Positions 1-11,835 of a stretch of DNA of 64,000 nucleotides are shown one piece after another (within the stretch, counting starts at the first letter, position 1; every line of letters begins with the position of its first letter). Both the position numbers and the translations under genes were made by a program. The DNA is from G963704535 sp963704535. Its GTDB lineage: Bacteria > Chloroflexota > Chloroflexia > Chloroflexales > Roseiflexaceae. The notes under the pieces are model-generated. The model was not told where the DNA came from. It made no database searches and saw nothing but the letters and a program-made list of their open reading frames with translations. Where the stretch lies: positions 2,170,001 to 2,234,000 of the forward strand of contig OY969916.1 in NCBI GenBank assembly GCA_963704535.1. The letters are read 5' to 3'.

Positions 1-1141
<1,141 letters not shown>

Positions 1142-1465
1142 ACGGTTCTCCTTATAACGGGAGGCGTGATGCGTATTGCGTATTGCGTATTGCGGGACGT
1201 TCAATTCGGGCGGCCACGGAGGGCCGACCCTACAGGTTCTCGGTGCTTCGGGGTTCGGTGGGGGGCGTATGCAATACGCCCTTACGTGCTCTGGCTCCAT
1301 CCTCCATCCTCCATCCTCCATCCTCAGATGCACCCTTCACCTTGTCATCTTGTCACCTTATCATCTTGTCAGGAAGAGGTCCTCGGTTCTGGGTCTGCAC
1401 GATTCGCGCCGTGAGCGATTCCGATCGCTGGGGCGACCCGGGTGGCCTGGCGGAGACGGACGATA
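1142..1465. repeat. Intergenic composite of short tandem repeats and palindromes
   Basis: No gene is supported here. The gap contains, in order, a GCGTATT tandem (about 1171-1193), a GGCGGCCACGGAGGGCCG word ending in CCCTACAGGTTC (1209-1239), a perfect palindrome GGGCGTAT-GCA-ATACGCCC (1263-1281), a CCATCCT heptamer tandem (about 1297-1325) and an ATCTTGTC-type 8-base tandem (about 1340-1371). The same modules recur in nearly the same order at 56.2-56.4 kb. Overlapping short ORFs on both strands here are products of the tandem repeats. Confidence 0.8.
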
Positions 1466-2011
1466 TCAAGGGAGCGGCGTGAGGGAGAGCACCCGCACGA
1501 TCTCGGCGTCCGAGGTGCGGCTACAGCTTGGAAAGCGCCGGTTGGTCAGCACGAACTGCCAGTAGTCGCCGTTCAGCAGGTTGGCCTCGCGTTGCAGCCC
1601 GACCGCGATCCGGCTCGGGTAGCCCCACTCGCGATCGTAGGCCGCGTACACGTCGATCGCCTGGCGGCAGGCGCAACGGTAGTACGAGCAATCCTGGCGG
1701 ATCGGCTTGTTGCGCTTGAGCACATCGAACAGGTCTTTGACCGTGCGGGCGGGGTAGCCGCATGAGGACTCCTGGAGCACACTGCTGACCTGCTCGTCGC
1801 GAACCTCGACGGCGAGCTGGCAGGTGGACCCGGCCTCGATCACCAGCCGGTAGTGAGAGAACGGGCGCGCGGCCCAGCGGCTTTCCGCGTCGGCCAACTG
1901 GCTGCTGGGGGTGAGCGGCCCCAGAAGCAGGACGAGCACGCCACAGCTCAACGCCGCCAGGCCGACGACGAGCAGCACCCACCGTATGGCTGGTTGGCTG
2001 AGACGCTGCAT
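1466..2011 (-). CDS. Membrane-anchored DUF6174-like protein
   Basis: Protein of 181 residues with one N-terminal hydrophobic segment (about residues 10-35, including LSCGV, a possible lipobox) followed by an extracytoplasmic part. The remainder has the pattern seen in DUF6174-type proteins: HYRLVIEAGSTCQLAVEVRD followed by a CGYPARTVKDLFD block, and a Cys-rich CSYYRCAC stretch, so disulfides or a metal site are plausible. The ATG at 2011 is preferred over a GTG 24 bases upstream because GAGG lies 5 bases before it. It stands alone, convergent to nothing and 95 bases downstream of the DUF255 gene. Function is unknown; the family assignment is from memory of the motif and only moderate. Confidence 0.65.
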   Translation of the reverse strand: MQRLSQPAIRWVLLVVGLAALSCGVLVLLLGPLTPSSQLADAESRWAARPFSHYRLVIEAGSTCQLAVEVRDEQVSSVLQESSCGYPARTVKDLFDVLKRNKPIRQDCSYYRCACRQAIDVYAAYDREWGYPSRIAVGLQREANLLNGDYWQFVLTNRRFPSCSRTSDAEIVRVLSLTPLP

Positions 2012-2106
2012 TGACGCCTCGCGATATCGTGTCACGTGAAGTGTGGAGCTTGATTCTACACCGTGGCGGGTGCGCTGTCAACGAGCGAATGAACGGCAGC
2101 TTGCCG

Positions 2107-4209
<2,103 letters not shown>

Positions 4210-4325
4210 ATCCCTCTTCCTCTCTCCCTGTCCGGCCTGTGCGGCTAAAAGGGCGGCCACCAGCATGTGACACTAGATGCTGCCGTCGTTGACACATTGT
4301 ACGACATTGTGTTGAGAGCAGGGAC

Positions 4326-4334
4326 ATTGTAGCA
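4326..4334 (-). promoter_or_regulatory. Candidate extended -10 promoter (TGCTACAAT)
   Basis: Minus-strand TGCTACAAT, 117 bases upstream of the DUF255 start. It fits the TGN-TANNNT extended -10 form. No good -35 is visible at the matching distance. The same word, TGCTANNAT, precedes several other genes in the window, which strengthens this reading. Confidence 0.45.
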
Positions 4335-4472
4335 TGAAGGTGGGTTGCCGGATCGGCGCCTTGCTCGAAAAGAGCACTCCAGAAGAAGACAGCCCGCCAT
4401 CTCTCCGGTACTATCAGCATATCATCGGCCCGAAAACGCGGGATAGGCGCGTTGCGCTACGAGAGGTATATG

Positions 4473-5763
4473 ATGGTGAACCGCAGTACGAGCCTCGACG
4501 ACGTGATGCAGACCATCTTGCGAGTGATCGCGTTTTGGAGCGCGCTCTGTGTGGCCGTGGTGCGCTTCGTCGGCCGGCTTGCCTGGAGTCGGGCCGCACG
4601 GTCGCCAGGTGCTCGGCAGGAGCTGTTGGGCCAATCGCTTGTGGAGCTGTGTGAGTCGTTGGGCGCGACCTATATCAAGATCGGCCAACTGCTCAGCACG
4701 CGCTCTGATATTCATTCCGCCCACGATTCTCCAGCAGTTGGAGCGATTACAGGATCGTGTCGCGCCCTTTGATCTGCGGCGCGTACCGGCCATCCTCGCC
4801 GGGCAGCTCGGGCGCCCGCCGGCGCAGGTGTTCGCGACGATCGATCCTCAACCGATCTCCAGCGCCAGTGTCGCCTCGGTCTATCGCGCCACGCTACACA
4901 GTGGCCAAACGGTTGCCGTGAAGATCCGGCGCCCTGAGATCGTACGTACAGTTCGCAGCGACCTCCGGCTGATGCGGTGGGGCGCCCAACTGCTGGTGCG
5001 CCTGCCCATGCTGCGTGCCGTCCCGCTCGTCGAGCTTATTGACGAGCTAGGCGAGTCGATCGAGCAGCAGCTCGACTTCCGCCGCGAGGCCGAGAATAAC
5101 CGCCGGTTCCGGTCCTATTTTGCCCATGAGCGGCATATTCGCATACCCGCCTTGGTCGAGGAGTATTGCACTGATGCCATCCTAGTCATGGAATATATGC
5201 CGGATCTGATTAGAATCAACCAACTGCACCAGCAGGGGATCGACTATCACAACTCGGTCGTCACCGGGCTGAAGGCGCTGTATCAGATGATCTTCGTCGA
5301 TGGTTTCATCCACTGCGATCTACATCCCGGAAATATGTATTTCCAGGCCGAGGGCGACGTGACATTGCTCGACATGGGCTTTGTGAAGGAGTTCAGCCCC
5401 AACGAGCGTCTGCTCTTCGCAAAGTTTTTCTTTGGTATCGTCTTGAATAAAGGCAAGGAGTGTGCCCAGATTATCCATGAGACGGCGCTGTCGGTGTCGG
5501 CAGCGTTCGACTACCAGGTGTTTGAGCGCGCGGTCGGCGATCTGATCGCGCGCAGCACAGGCGCACGCGCGGCCGAGTTCCAGGTCGCGTCATTCGCAAT
5601 GCAGCTCTTCGATATCCAACGCCGCTGTGGTCTGCGAGCCTCGCCCAATTTTGTGATGGCGATCCTTGCGCTGCTGGTGTTCGAGGGGATTGTCAAATCG
5701 TATTATGCCGACCTCGATTTTCAACGCGAAGCGCTGCCCTTTATGCTCAGAGCATATCGATAA
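4473..5763 (+). pseudogene. UbiB/AarF/ABC1-family atypical kinase, frameshifted
   Basis: ABC1/UbiB proteins are atypical kinase-like ATPases linked to isoprenoid lipid (quinone) metabolism, usually membrane associated. The N-terminal part, with ELCESLGATYIKIGQLLSTR, is read in one frame up to about 4714; the rest, with LQQLERLQDRVAPF, VYRATLHSGQTVAVKIRRP, the catalytic IHCDLHPGNMYF and LDMGFVKEF, is in the next frame. Removing one base near 4714 restores a continuous SDIIPPTILQQLE junction typical of the family. So one extra base breaks an otherwise normal gene of about 430 codons. The start at ATG 4473 follows GAGAGG by 6 bases. It could be true decay or a sequence error; the remainder shows no further damage. 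Confidence 0.85.
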
Positions 5764-5843
5764 CCGGCGCAGCTTGGCGTAAGGTATATAGGCACATTCG
5801 GTGGTCGTGTTCAGCGCAGCCCGTAGCTGATCGGCATAAATCT

Positions 5844-6662
5844 TTACGGCACCGCCCAGGGCTGCACCCCGGCCTCCTCGAAGAACGGGTCGAGGCGGTT
5901 GGCGAGTTCCGCGAGATGATGGCTCGGCACCTGCGGGTACAGGTGGTGTTCGAGATGATAGGTCAGCTCCAGGAACAGCGCCGGGATGATCCGCCCGCGC
6001 AGGGTATGAGTTTGCGTCAGCGGGGTGTCGCCGTAGTCTTTGTGGGGTAGGTAGACCGTCAGCAGTGGGTAGACCCAGCTCCCCACGATCACCAGGCCGG
6101 CGTAGATCAGGATCGCCGGCGTCGTCTCCCGCAGCAGCACCCCGCCGAGCACAATCAGGAACGGCAGCAGGGCCTCCGCGATCAGCCAGCGCCGCTGCGC
6201 CGGCCGGCCCCGGTTGCGCCGGTAGGCCCACCACCACAGCCGAGCCAGGAACACCGGCCCGTACAGCAGCGCGCCGACAAAGCCCAAGTTGGCCGGGTAT
6301 CCTTCGGGGTCGTCCGGGCTGGGAAAGAGCCGGTGATGTTGCAGGTGAGTCGTGCGGTAGGCATGGCCACTTTCCAGCAGCACGGCGCCCATCGCGAAGA
6401 GCGCCCACTCGGTCTGGCGCCGGCCCAGCCCCAGGCAGCCGTGGACCAAGTCGTGGGTGACAGTGACCACCGCGACGAAGGTCAGGAAAACGATCGGCGG
6501 CGTGAGCCACCACAGCTCCAGGTAGGCCGCCCCGATGTAGGCCGCGATGCCCAGGAAAGGCCGTACAAGCGCAGCCCGGCGCTGGCGCTGGGTTGTGATC
6601 AGCAGATCGGCGCCAAGCTCTTCGAGACGCGGGGGGGTGAGCGGCACGCTATGATCGTGCAT
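5844..6662 (-). CDS. Membrane di-iron desaturase / carotenoid ketolase-like oxygenase
   Basis: Protein of 272 residues in the membrane fatty-acid desaturase superfamily. The three histidine boxes are present: HDLVHG (70-75), HLQHH (106-110) and HLEHH (236-240), which bind two irons; four hydrophobic segments surround them. Length and the neighbouring CrtI/CrtO-like flavoprotein suggest a carotenoid-modifying enzyme (CrtW-type ketolase or hydroxylase), but a fatty-acyl desaturase is equally possible from the motifs alone. The ATG at 6662 has AGGAGAT 7 bases upstream and lies 14 bases inside the end of the preceding gene, so translation is probably coupled. Longer upstream starts would only read the antisense of nothing useful and overlap the flavoprotein. 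Confidence 0.75.
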   Translation of the reverse strand: MHDHSVPLTPPRLEELGADLLITTQRQRRAALVRPFLGIAAYIGAAYLELWWLTPPIVFLTFVAVVTVTHDLVHGCLGLGRRQTEWALFAMGAVLLESGHAYRTTHLQHHRLFPSPDDPEGYPANLGFVGALLYGPVFLARLWWWAYRRNRGRPAQRRWLIAEALLPFLIVLGGVLLRETTPAILIYAGLVIVGSWVYPLLTVYLPHKDYGDTPLTQTHTLRGRIIPALFLELTYHLEHHLYPQVPSHHLAELANRLDPFFEEAGVQPWAVP

Positions 6663-8193
6663 GGGCGGTATCTCCTGATATAGCGCCATCGCCTGGCAAG
6701 CTCGTCGATCGTGATCGCGGGCGCATGCGGCCCGCGACCTGCTCCGCGACGATCCGGCTGCCGAGGACGCAGGCGACCGTGCCGAGTCCGGGCCAGGTCG
6801 TATCGCCCACCAGCCAGAACCCCGGCACGCCGACATCGTGGGGGAGGGCGCGCTGGTTGGCATTCGCCAGACTCTGGCGCACGCCGCCGACCGCGCCGCC
6901 GGGCCGGCTGGTGAAGCGCTCGAAGGTGCGCGGGGTGCCGATCTCGTAGACCAGGGCATCCTGGCCAAGCGCCGGGTAGACGCGGCGCGCCAGGGCGATC
7001 AGCCGTTCGCCGGCGGCGTGCTTACGGGCGGCGTACGCCTGCGGCGCCAGATCCTGCCAGCACTCCAGCTCACAGTGCGTCGAGATCATCACCGCGCGGC
7101 AGCCAGCCGGCGCGCTCGCGATGTCGCCGGGCGCCGAGACGGAGACGAACATATTGTTGCCCTCGCCAAGCGGCTGGGCGTAGTCCTGCAAGAGCTGGTG
7201 ATGGGTGAACGGTTGCCTGGCCACCTGCGTCTCCGACACGCCCAGGAAGACCACGATCGCGCCGCCGAGCGCCTGGCTATCGCGCCGGAGATAGGGCCAG
7301 AGGGCTTGGGCGACGGCCGACGGGGCGATGCGCGCCGTCAGCGCAGCCGGGATGGCGCTGACGACCTGGGCCGCGCACACCTGGCCGCGCCGGGTCATCA
7401 GCAGAAAGTCGCCGTCGCGCCCCTCGACCCGCTCAACACGGCAGCCAACGCGAAGCTCGCCGCCGAGCGCCCGGTAATGGGAAAGGAACCGCAGCCAGAA
7501 GCCGCGCGCGCCACCGTGCGGGCGGGTCAGGCCAGCGCCGCGGATGGTGATACCCAGCGCGGCGTTGATCAGCGGGGCCTGGTCGACCGTGCTATGGACG
7601 GTGTCCTCGATCAGCATCGACAGCAGCCCGACCAACGCCTGGTCCTCGCGTAGCCCAAAGGCCCGTAGCGCGTCCCCCATGGTCCAGCGGAGGTAGCGTG
7701 CCAGCGGCAGTTGGGCCAGGCCGACCGCGCGCGCCGCCCGGAGGATGTCGTCGAAGTTGCGAAGCGGCAGTTTCGCGCCATTGCGGCTGGCGTTCCAGAA
7801 GACCGCGGCGAGGCGGTCAAGCAACTGCCAGAGCGCCCGATGGGCCGGCGTATCGCCAAAGGCGCGCAGGCGCTCGACGGCCCAGGCAACCGGGTCGCGG
7901 TGCAATATGACGGCCCGATCCGGCAGCCAGGCCACGTAGCCGGGCAGCGCTTCGCCCTCCGGCGGCGTCATGCCGATGCTCTCGATCAGCTCGCCGCCGA
8001 CACCGCCGGGCTCGAAGTCGACCAGCGTGGTCGCGCCCACGTCGAAGGAGAACCCTCTGCGGCGGAAGAAGCCGGCGCAGCCGCCCGGCTGCCCGTGGGC
8101 TTCGAGCACAATCGTCGAGAGCCCACGCGCCTGGAGCCGCGCCGCCGTCGCCATCCCGGCAATGCCCGCCCCGATGATCGCCACATCTTTCAT
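6649..8193 (-). CDS. CrtI/CrtISO/CrtO-type FAD-dependent carotenoid oxidoreductase
   Basis: Flavoprotein of 514 residues. It opens with a dinucleotide-binding motif VAIIGAGIAGMATAARL (GxGxxG at 8-13), continues with PGGCAGFFRRRGFSFDVGAT and closes with the GDTTWPGLGTVACVLGSRI signature of phytoene desaturase, carotenoid isomerase (CrtISO) and CrtO ketolase families. The likely substrate is a carotenoid, based on the family and on the adjacent di-iron oxygenase; which double-bond or isomerisation reaction it catalyses cannot be read from the sequence. GGAG precedes ATG 8193 by 7 bases, and the start shares one base with the stop of the SRPBCC gene (TAATG), a clear operon junction. Confidence 0.85.
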   Translation of the reverse strand: MKDVAIIGAGIAGMATAARLQARGLSTIVLEAHGQPGGCAGFFRRRGFSFDVGATTLVDFEPGGVGGELIESIGMTPPEGEALPGYVAWLPDRAVILHRDPVAWAVERLRAFGDTPAHRALWQLLDRLAAVFWNASRNGAKLPLRNFDDILRAARAVGLAQLPLARYLRWTMGDALRAFGLREDQALVGLLSMLIEDTVHSTVDQAPLINAALGITIRGAGLTRPHGGARGFWLRFLSHYRALGGELRVGCRVERVEGRDGDFLLMTRRGQVCAAQVVSAIPAALTARIAPSAVAQALWPYLRRDSQALGGAIVVFLGVSETQVARQPFTHHQLLQDYAQPLGEGNNMFVSVSAPGDIASAPAGCRAVMISTHCELECWQDLAPQAYAARKHAAGERLIALARRVYPALGQDALVYEIGTPRTFERFTSRPGGAVGGVRQSLANANQRALPHDVGVPGFWLVGDTTWPGLGTVACVLGSRIVAEQVAGRMRPRSRSTSLPGDGAISGDTAHARS

Positions 8194-8750
8194 TAGTCCG
8201 CTCCGGTGTTGGAGTCGCCTTCGGCAAGCTGCTTCAGCGTCAGCAACTGCTTGCGCATCATCAGGAGATCGCCCCAGGGGAGCAGCCAGCGCATCCATGA
8301 CCAGGGCCCGCGCGGATAACGCACCAGCAGCTTGACCACCAGGCGGCAGCTCCGCTCGGCACCCGGCAACACGACGTAGCTGCCTGCGATAGAGCCAAAG
8401 ATCGCCCTAGCGCGCGGCGCCGTCACCACCAGCGTCAGGTGCCGCTCCGGCTGGTAGGCGACCAACTCAAAGATCTCCATCACGCGCTGGCCGGTCGCGA
8501 GCTGCTCCAGGCCGGGGATCAGCCGGCGTGGGCTGCGGCGACCGCCGTTGTCGAGCCAGTCGTAGCTGTAGGGCGCCGCTTTCAGTTGGCAGAGCCAGCG
8601 GAACAGCACCGCCGCCGGCGCTCGTACATCCACAGCCCGAAAGAAGGACTGCTCCGCATTGGGGAGATACCCGTCGCAGGGGAACGGCATCGCCCGCTCC
8701 GCCGCAGTCGAGCCCCAGGTGTAGACGATCGATTCGCGCGAGTGAATCAT
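8193..8750 (-). CDS. SRPBCC (START-like) family protein
   Basis: Protein of 185 residues with the helix-grip ligand-binding pattern: FFRAVDVRAPAAVLFRWLCQ at the start, YSYDWLDNGGRRSP, a beta-rich core and a C-terminal amphipathic helix (MMRKQLLTLKQLAEGD). Such proteins bind hydrophobic ligands. As first gene of an operon with a carotenoid-type flavoprotein and a di-iron desaturase it may present or carry the lipid substrate; that is inference. An in-frame extension to 8831 would consist only of translated heptamer repeat and is rejected in favour of ATG 8750. No clear Shine-Dalgarno sequence is seen. Confidence 0.7.
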   Translation of the reverse strand: MIHSRESIVYTWGSTAAERAMPFPCDGYLPNAEQSFFRAVDVRAPAAVLFRWLCQLKAAPYSYDWLDNGGRRSPRRLIPGLEQLATGQRVMEIFELVAYQPERHLTLVVTAPRARAIFGSIAGSYVVLPGAERSCRLVVKLLVRYPRGPWSWMRWLLPWGDLLMMRKQLLTLKQLAEGDSNTGAD

Positions 8751-8765
8751 AGTTGCGTTGTGAAG

Positions 8766-8829
8766 ATTAGGGATTAGAGATTGGAGATTGGAGATTGACG
8801 ACAATCTCCAATCTCTAATCCCTAATCTC
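8766..8829. repeat. Inverted pair of GATTNGA heptamer tandems
   Basis: A left arm of about four 7-base units (GATTAGG, GATTAGA, GATTGGA) is followed after a short spacer by its near-perfect inverted copy (CTAATCT/CCAATCT units), giving a hairpin of about 27 bp. Related hairpins occur at 32503-32570 and 52951-53000. It lies between the 81-codon gene and the SRPBCC operon, both minus strand. Confidence 0.85.
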
Positions 8830-9073
8830 AACGAATAAGCGGCTGCCGCCGGAGCGAGTGAAGTCCAACCGTCAGACAGCAGGCCAGAAACAACGGCAGT
8901 CCCGCGCTCCCGCCGGCGCCCTCAACACCGAGGAGCGACGCCAGGCCCAGGCTAATGAACCCGCTGAATAGGCCGATCGTGAGATCGGCAAGGGTGAACG
9001 GCCCGCGCCGGGCGAGGTGGCTGGCAAGGTAGGCGCTGCCGATGCTGGTGAGGAAGATCAAAATGGTGTTCAT
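8828..9073 (-). CDS. Small two-helix membrane protein
   Basis: Protein of 81 residues with an N-terminal hydrophobic helix, ILIFLTSIGSAYLASHLA, a second glycine-rich hydrophobic stretch around residues 32-50 and a third near 60-70. No family was recognised. GGAGG lies 5 bases before ATG 9073, so it is probably translated. Its stop codon is within 2 bases of the heptamer hairpin that separates it from the carotenoid-type operon, which may act as terminator or processing site. Confidence 0.6.
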   Translation of the reverse strand: MNTILIFLTSIGSAYLASHLARRGPFTLADLTIGLFSGFISLGLASLLGVEGAGGSAGLPLFLACCLTVGLHSLRRQPLIR

Positions 9074-9205
9074 AGGGACCTCCAGAAGGTAGTAGGATGG
9101 TGTTTTGATAGAGGAGTGAGCCGGCCCCTGATATTGTTCATTCTATCACAATGTTTGGTGATGTCAAGTGCCAATTTTCACAATGTTTGATTTATCTCGT
9201 GATCT

Positions 9206-9257
9206 GTGGTGGGAAAGGAGTTCTTGAGGGGGCGACCCCCTCAAACTCCCCTTTTCC
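9206..9257 (+). mobile_element. Palindromic MITE-like element, family A, 3' half
   Basis: Contains the family core, GTGGTGG-AAAGGA-TTCTTGAGGGGG followed by the complementary CCCCCTCAA and ACTCCCCTTTT. The outer end with GACTGTCTGAAAA is missing. It directly abuts the promoter of the PBP gene. Confidence 0.8.
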
Positions 9258-9261
9258 GACG

Positions 9262-9270
9262 TGCTATACT
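9262..9270 (+). promoter_or_regulatory. Extended -10 promoter TGCTATACT, leaderless spacing
   Basis: TGC-TATACT ends 6 bases before the ATG at 9277. Transcription would therefore start on or next to the A of the start codon, and no Shine-Dalgarno sequence is present, so the PBP mRNA is predicted to be leaderless. Confidence 0.5.
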
Positions 9271-9276
9271 AATCCC

Positions 9277-11829
9277 ATGGCCCGACCGACCACTTACAAA
9301 CGTGCTGTGCGCGACCCAAAGCCACCGATGACCCCATTACGCTTCGTGTGGCGGCTGTTCCTCGCGTTCGCCAAGCTGACGCTGCTGGCGGTCGAGCTGG
9401 CCGTGCTGGTGGCGTTGAGCGCCTACTACTACTACAGCCGCGACCTGGAGGGGCTCGAAGCCGGGATCGGCCGCCATCATCCCGCCGAGACCACCCGCAT
9501 CTACGCCCGCGACGGACAGACGCTGCTGTATGAGCTGGTTGACCCGCAGGGCGGCCGGCGCACCGTGGTGCCGTTCGACCGCATCCCGCAGGCGCTCAAG
9601 GACGCGACGATCGCGGTCGAGGACGCCGACTTCTACGAGAACCCCGGCGTGGACGTGCGCGGGATCGTACGGGCGCTGCTGCTGAACTACCAAGCCCAGG
9701 AGGTCGTCAGCGGCGGCTCGACGATCACCCAGCAGCTGGTACGCAATGTGCTGCTGCCCCCGGAGGAGCGCACCCGCATCTCGTTCGAGCGCAAGCTGCG
9801 CGAAGCGATCCTGGCCTATAAGGTCTCGCGCAAGTACAGCAAGGACCAGATTCTCAGCCTGTACCTCAACGAGGTCTACTACGGCAGCCAGGCTTATGGC
9901 GTCGAGGCGGCCGCCCAGGCCTACTTCGGCAAGCACGTCTGGGAGCTGAGCGTCGCCGAGGCCACGCTGATCGCCGGGCTGCCCCAATCGCCGACCGTGC
10001 TGGACCCGTTCACCAATTTCGAGGGCGCGCGGGAGCGCCAGCAGGTCACGCTCGATAACATGGTCAGTCACGGCTTTATGACCCCCGGCCAGGCCCGCGC
10101 CCTCCAGCGGGAGCCGCTGCGCTTGATCCCCCAGGCCAGCAGCCTGGTCGCGCCGCATTTCGTCTTCTACGTGCGCCAGTTGCTTGAGCAGCGCTACGGG
10201 CCGGATGTGCTCTACCGCGGCGGCCTGCGGGTGATCACCTCGCTCGACCTGCACTGGCAGGCCGAGGCGCAGCGGATTGTGCGCGAACGGATCGTGACGG
10301 GGGCCGGCGGCGAGCCGCCGCTGCGCGAGCGCAACGCCAGCAACGCCAGCGTGATCATGCTGGCGCCCGATGGTCAGGTGCTGGCGATGGTCGGCAGCGT
10401 GGACTACAACGACCCGGCGATTGACGGCGAGGTCAATGTGACGCTGGCGCCGCGCCAGCCCGGCTCGGCCCTCAAGCCGGTCGTCTACGCGGCGGCGATG
10501 CAGCGCGGCTGGACCCCAGCGACGGTGATCTGGGACACGCCGGTCGAGTTCCCGCAGGGCGATGGGACGGTCTACGCGCCGCAGAACTACGACAACAGCT
10601 TCCACGGCCCGCAGCGCCTGCGGATGGCCCTGGCCAACTCGCTCAACATCCCGGCGATCAAGACAATCGCGCATGTGGGCGTCGAGAACTTCGTCGAGCT
10701 GGCCCACCGCATGGGCATCACCACCCTGAACGACCCGGCGCGCTACGGGCTGGCGCTGGTGCTGGGCGCCGGCGAGGTGCGCCTGCTGGACCTGACCAAT
10801 GTCTACAATACGATCCGCAATGGCGGGCACGCCCGCGAGCCGGTGGGGATCTTGAAAGTGACCAACTCGCGCGGCCAAGTGCTGGAGACGGCCAGCACGG
10901 TGCCAGGCCGACAGGCCCTGGGCAACCAGGGCGAGCAGATCGCCTACCTGCTGACCGATATCCTGAGCGATAATGTCGCCCGCCAGTATATGTTCGGGCC
11001 GGGCAATGTGATGGAGCTGCCCGACGGCCGGCCGGCGGCGGTCAAAACCGGCACCAGCAACGAGTGGCGCGACGCCTGGGCGATCGGCTACACCCCCGAC
11101 GTCACTGTGGGAGTGTGGGTGGGCAACAGCGACAACGCGCCAATGCAGGAGGTTGCCGGTGTCAACGGTGCGGGGGTGATCTGGCGCCAGCTCATGGACG
11201 TGTACCACCAGGGGCGGCCGATCCAGCAGTTCACGCGCCCATCCGGGATCGCCGAGGCGACGATCTGTGCCCACACCGGGGCACTGGCCGGCGAAGCCTG
11301 CCCGGCCCCGATGACCGAGCGCTTCGTCGCCGGCACCGAGCCGAAGGCCAGCGACGTCTTCTTCAAGCAGGTGCGCGTCGGCGGCGAGGGCGATTGCCTG
11401 GCGGCCTCGTACACCCCGCCCGACCAGGCCCGCGAGCAGAAGTTCGTCGTCTACCCGGCTGAGTTCCGCGAGTGGGCGATCTCCGCCGGCATCCCCCAGC
11501 CGCCCACGGCCTACTGCCCGCCGCCGCAGGGCACGCCCAATACGGCGGTCGCGCTGATCACCCAGCCGGCCGCCAGCGCCACAATCACGACCACGCAGGT
11601 CTTCATCCGTGGCGCGGCGCGCGGCTCCTACGTGCTGGAGTTCGGCGCCGGCCGCGACCCGGTCGAGTGGCTGCCGGTCGCGTCGGGGCCTGGCCCGATC
11701 GCCGACGGCATCCTGGGCCTCTGGAAGACCGACGCGCTCCCGCCCGGCGAGTACACACTGCGCCTCAAAGTGACGACAACTGACGGCGTACCGTTGAGTG
11801 TGACGACGACGGTGCAACTGCGACGGTAA
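9277..11829 (+). CDS. Class A penicillin-binding protein (bifunctional, PBP1A-like)
   Basis: Polymerises and cross-links peptidoglycan on the outer face of the membrane. The 850 residues show a short cytoplasmic tail, one membrane helix (about 27-48), a GT51 glycosyltransferase domain (catalytic Glu in AIAVEDADFYENPG; GGSTITQQLVRN; RKYSKDQILSLYLNEVYYG) and a transpeptidase domain with SALK (PGSALKPVVY), SLN (ANSLNIPAIKT) and KTGT (AAVKTGTSNEW). A C-terminal extension of about 170 residues ends in a beta-rich, Ig-like module (VTTTVQLRR). The ATG at 9277 is used because upstream codons in the same frame come from a repeat element. It is monocistronic, followed by a highly structured spacer. Confidence 0.93.
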   Translation: MARPTTYKRAVRDPKPPMTPLRFVWRLFLAFAKLTLLAVELAVLVALSAYYYYSRDLEGLEAGIGRHHPAETTRIYARDGQTLLYELVDPQGGRRTVVPFDRIPQALKDATIAVEDADFYENPGVDVRGIVRALLLNYQAQEVVSGGSTITQQLVRNVLLPPEERTRISFERKLREAILAYKVSRKYSKDQILSLYLNEVYYGSQAYGVEAAAQAYFGKHVWELSVAEATLIAGLPQSPTVLDPFTNFEGARERQQVTLDNMVSHGFMTPGQARALQREPLRLIPQASSLVAPHFVFYVRQLLEQRYGPDVLYRGGLRVITSLDLHWQAEAQRIVRERIVTGAGGEPPLRERNASNASVIMLAPDGQVLAMVGSVDYNDPAIDGEVNVTLAPRQPGSALKPVVYAAAMQRGWTPATVIWDTPVEFPQGDGTVYAPQNYDNSFHGPQRLRMALANSLNIPAIKTIAHVGVENFVELAHRMGITTLNDPARYGLALVLGAGEVRLLDLTNVYNTIRNGGHAREPVGILKVTNSRGQVLETASTVPGRQALGNQGEQIAYLLTDILSDNVARQYMFGPGNVMELPDGRPAAVKTGTSNEWRDAWAIGYTPDVTVGVWVGNSDNAPMQEVAGVNGAGVIWRQLMDVYHQGRPIQQFTRPSGIAEATICAHTGALAGEACPAPMTERFVAGTEPKASDVFFKQVRVGGEGDCLAASYTPPDQAREQKFVVYPAEFREWAISAGIPQPPTAYCPPPQGTPNTAVALITQPAASATITTTQVFIRGAARGSYVLEFGAGRDPVEWLPVASGPGPIADGILGLWKTDALPPGEYTLRLKVTTTDGVPLSVTTTVQLRR

Positions 11830-11835
11830 AGTCAT

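Noticed and set aside
1176..1565. Overlapping ORFs around 1.2-1.5 kb on the plus strand
   Set aside because: They translate CCATCCT and ATCTTGTC repeats and the antisense of the DUF6174-like gene.
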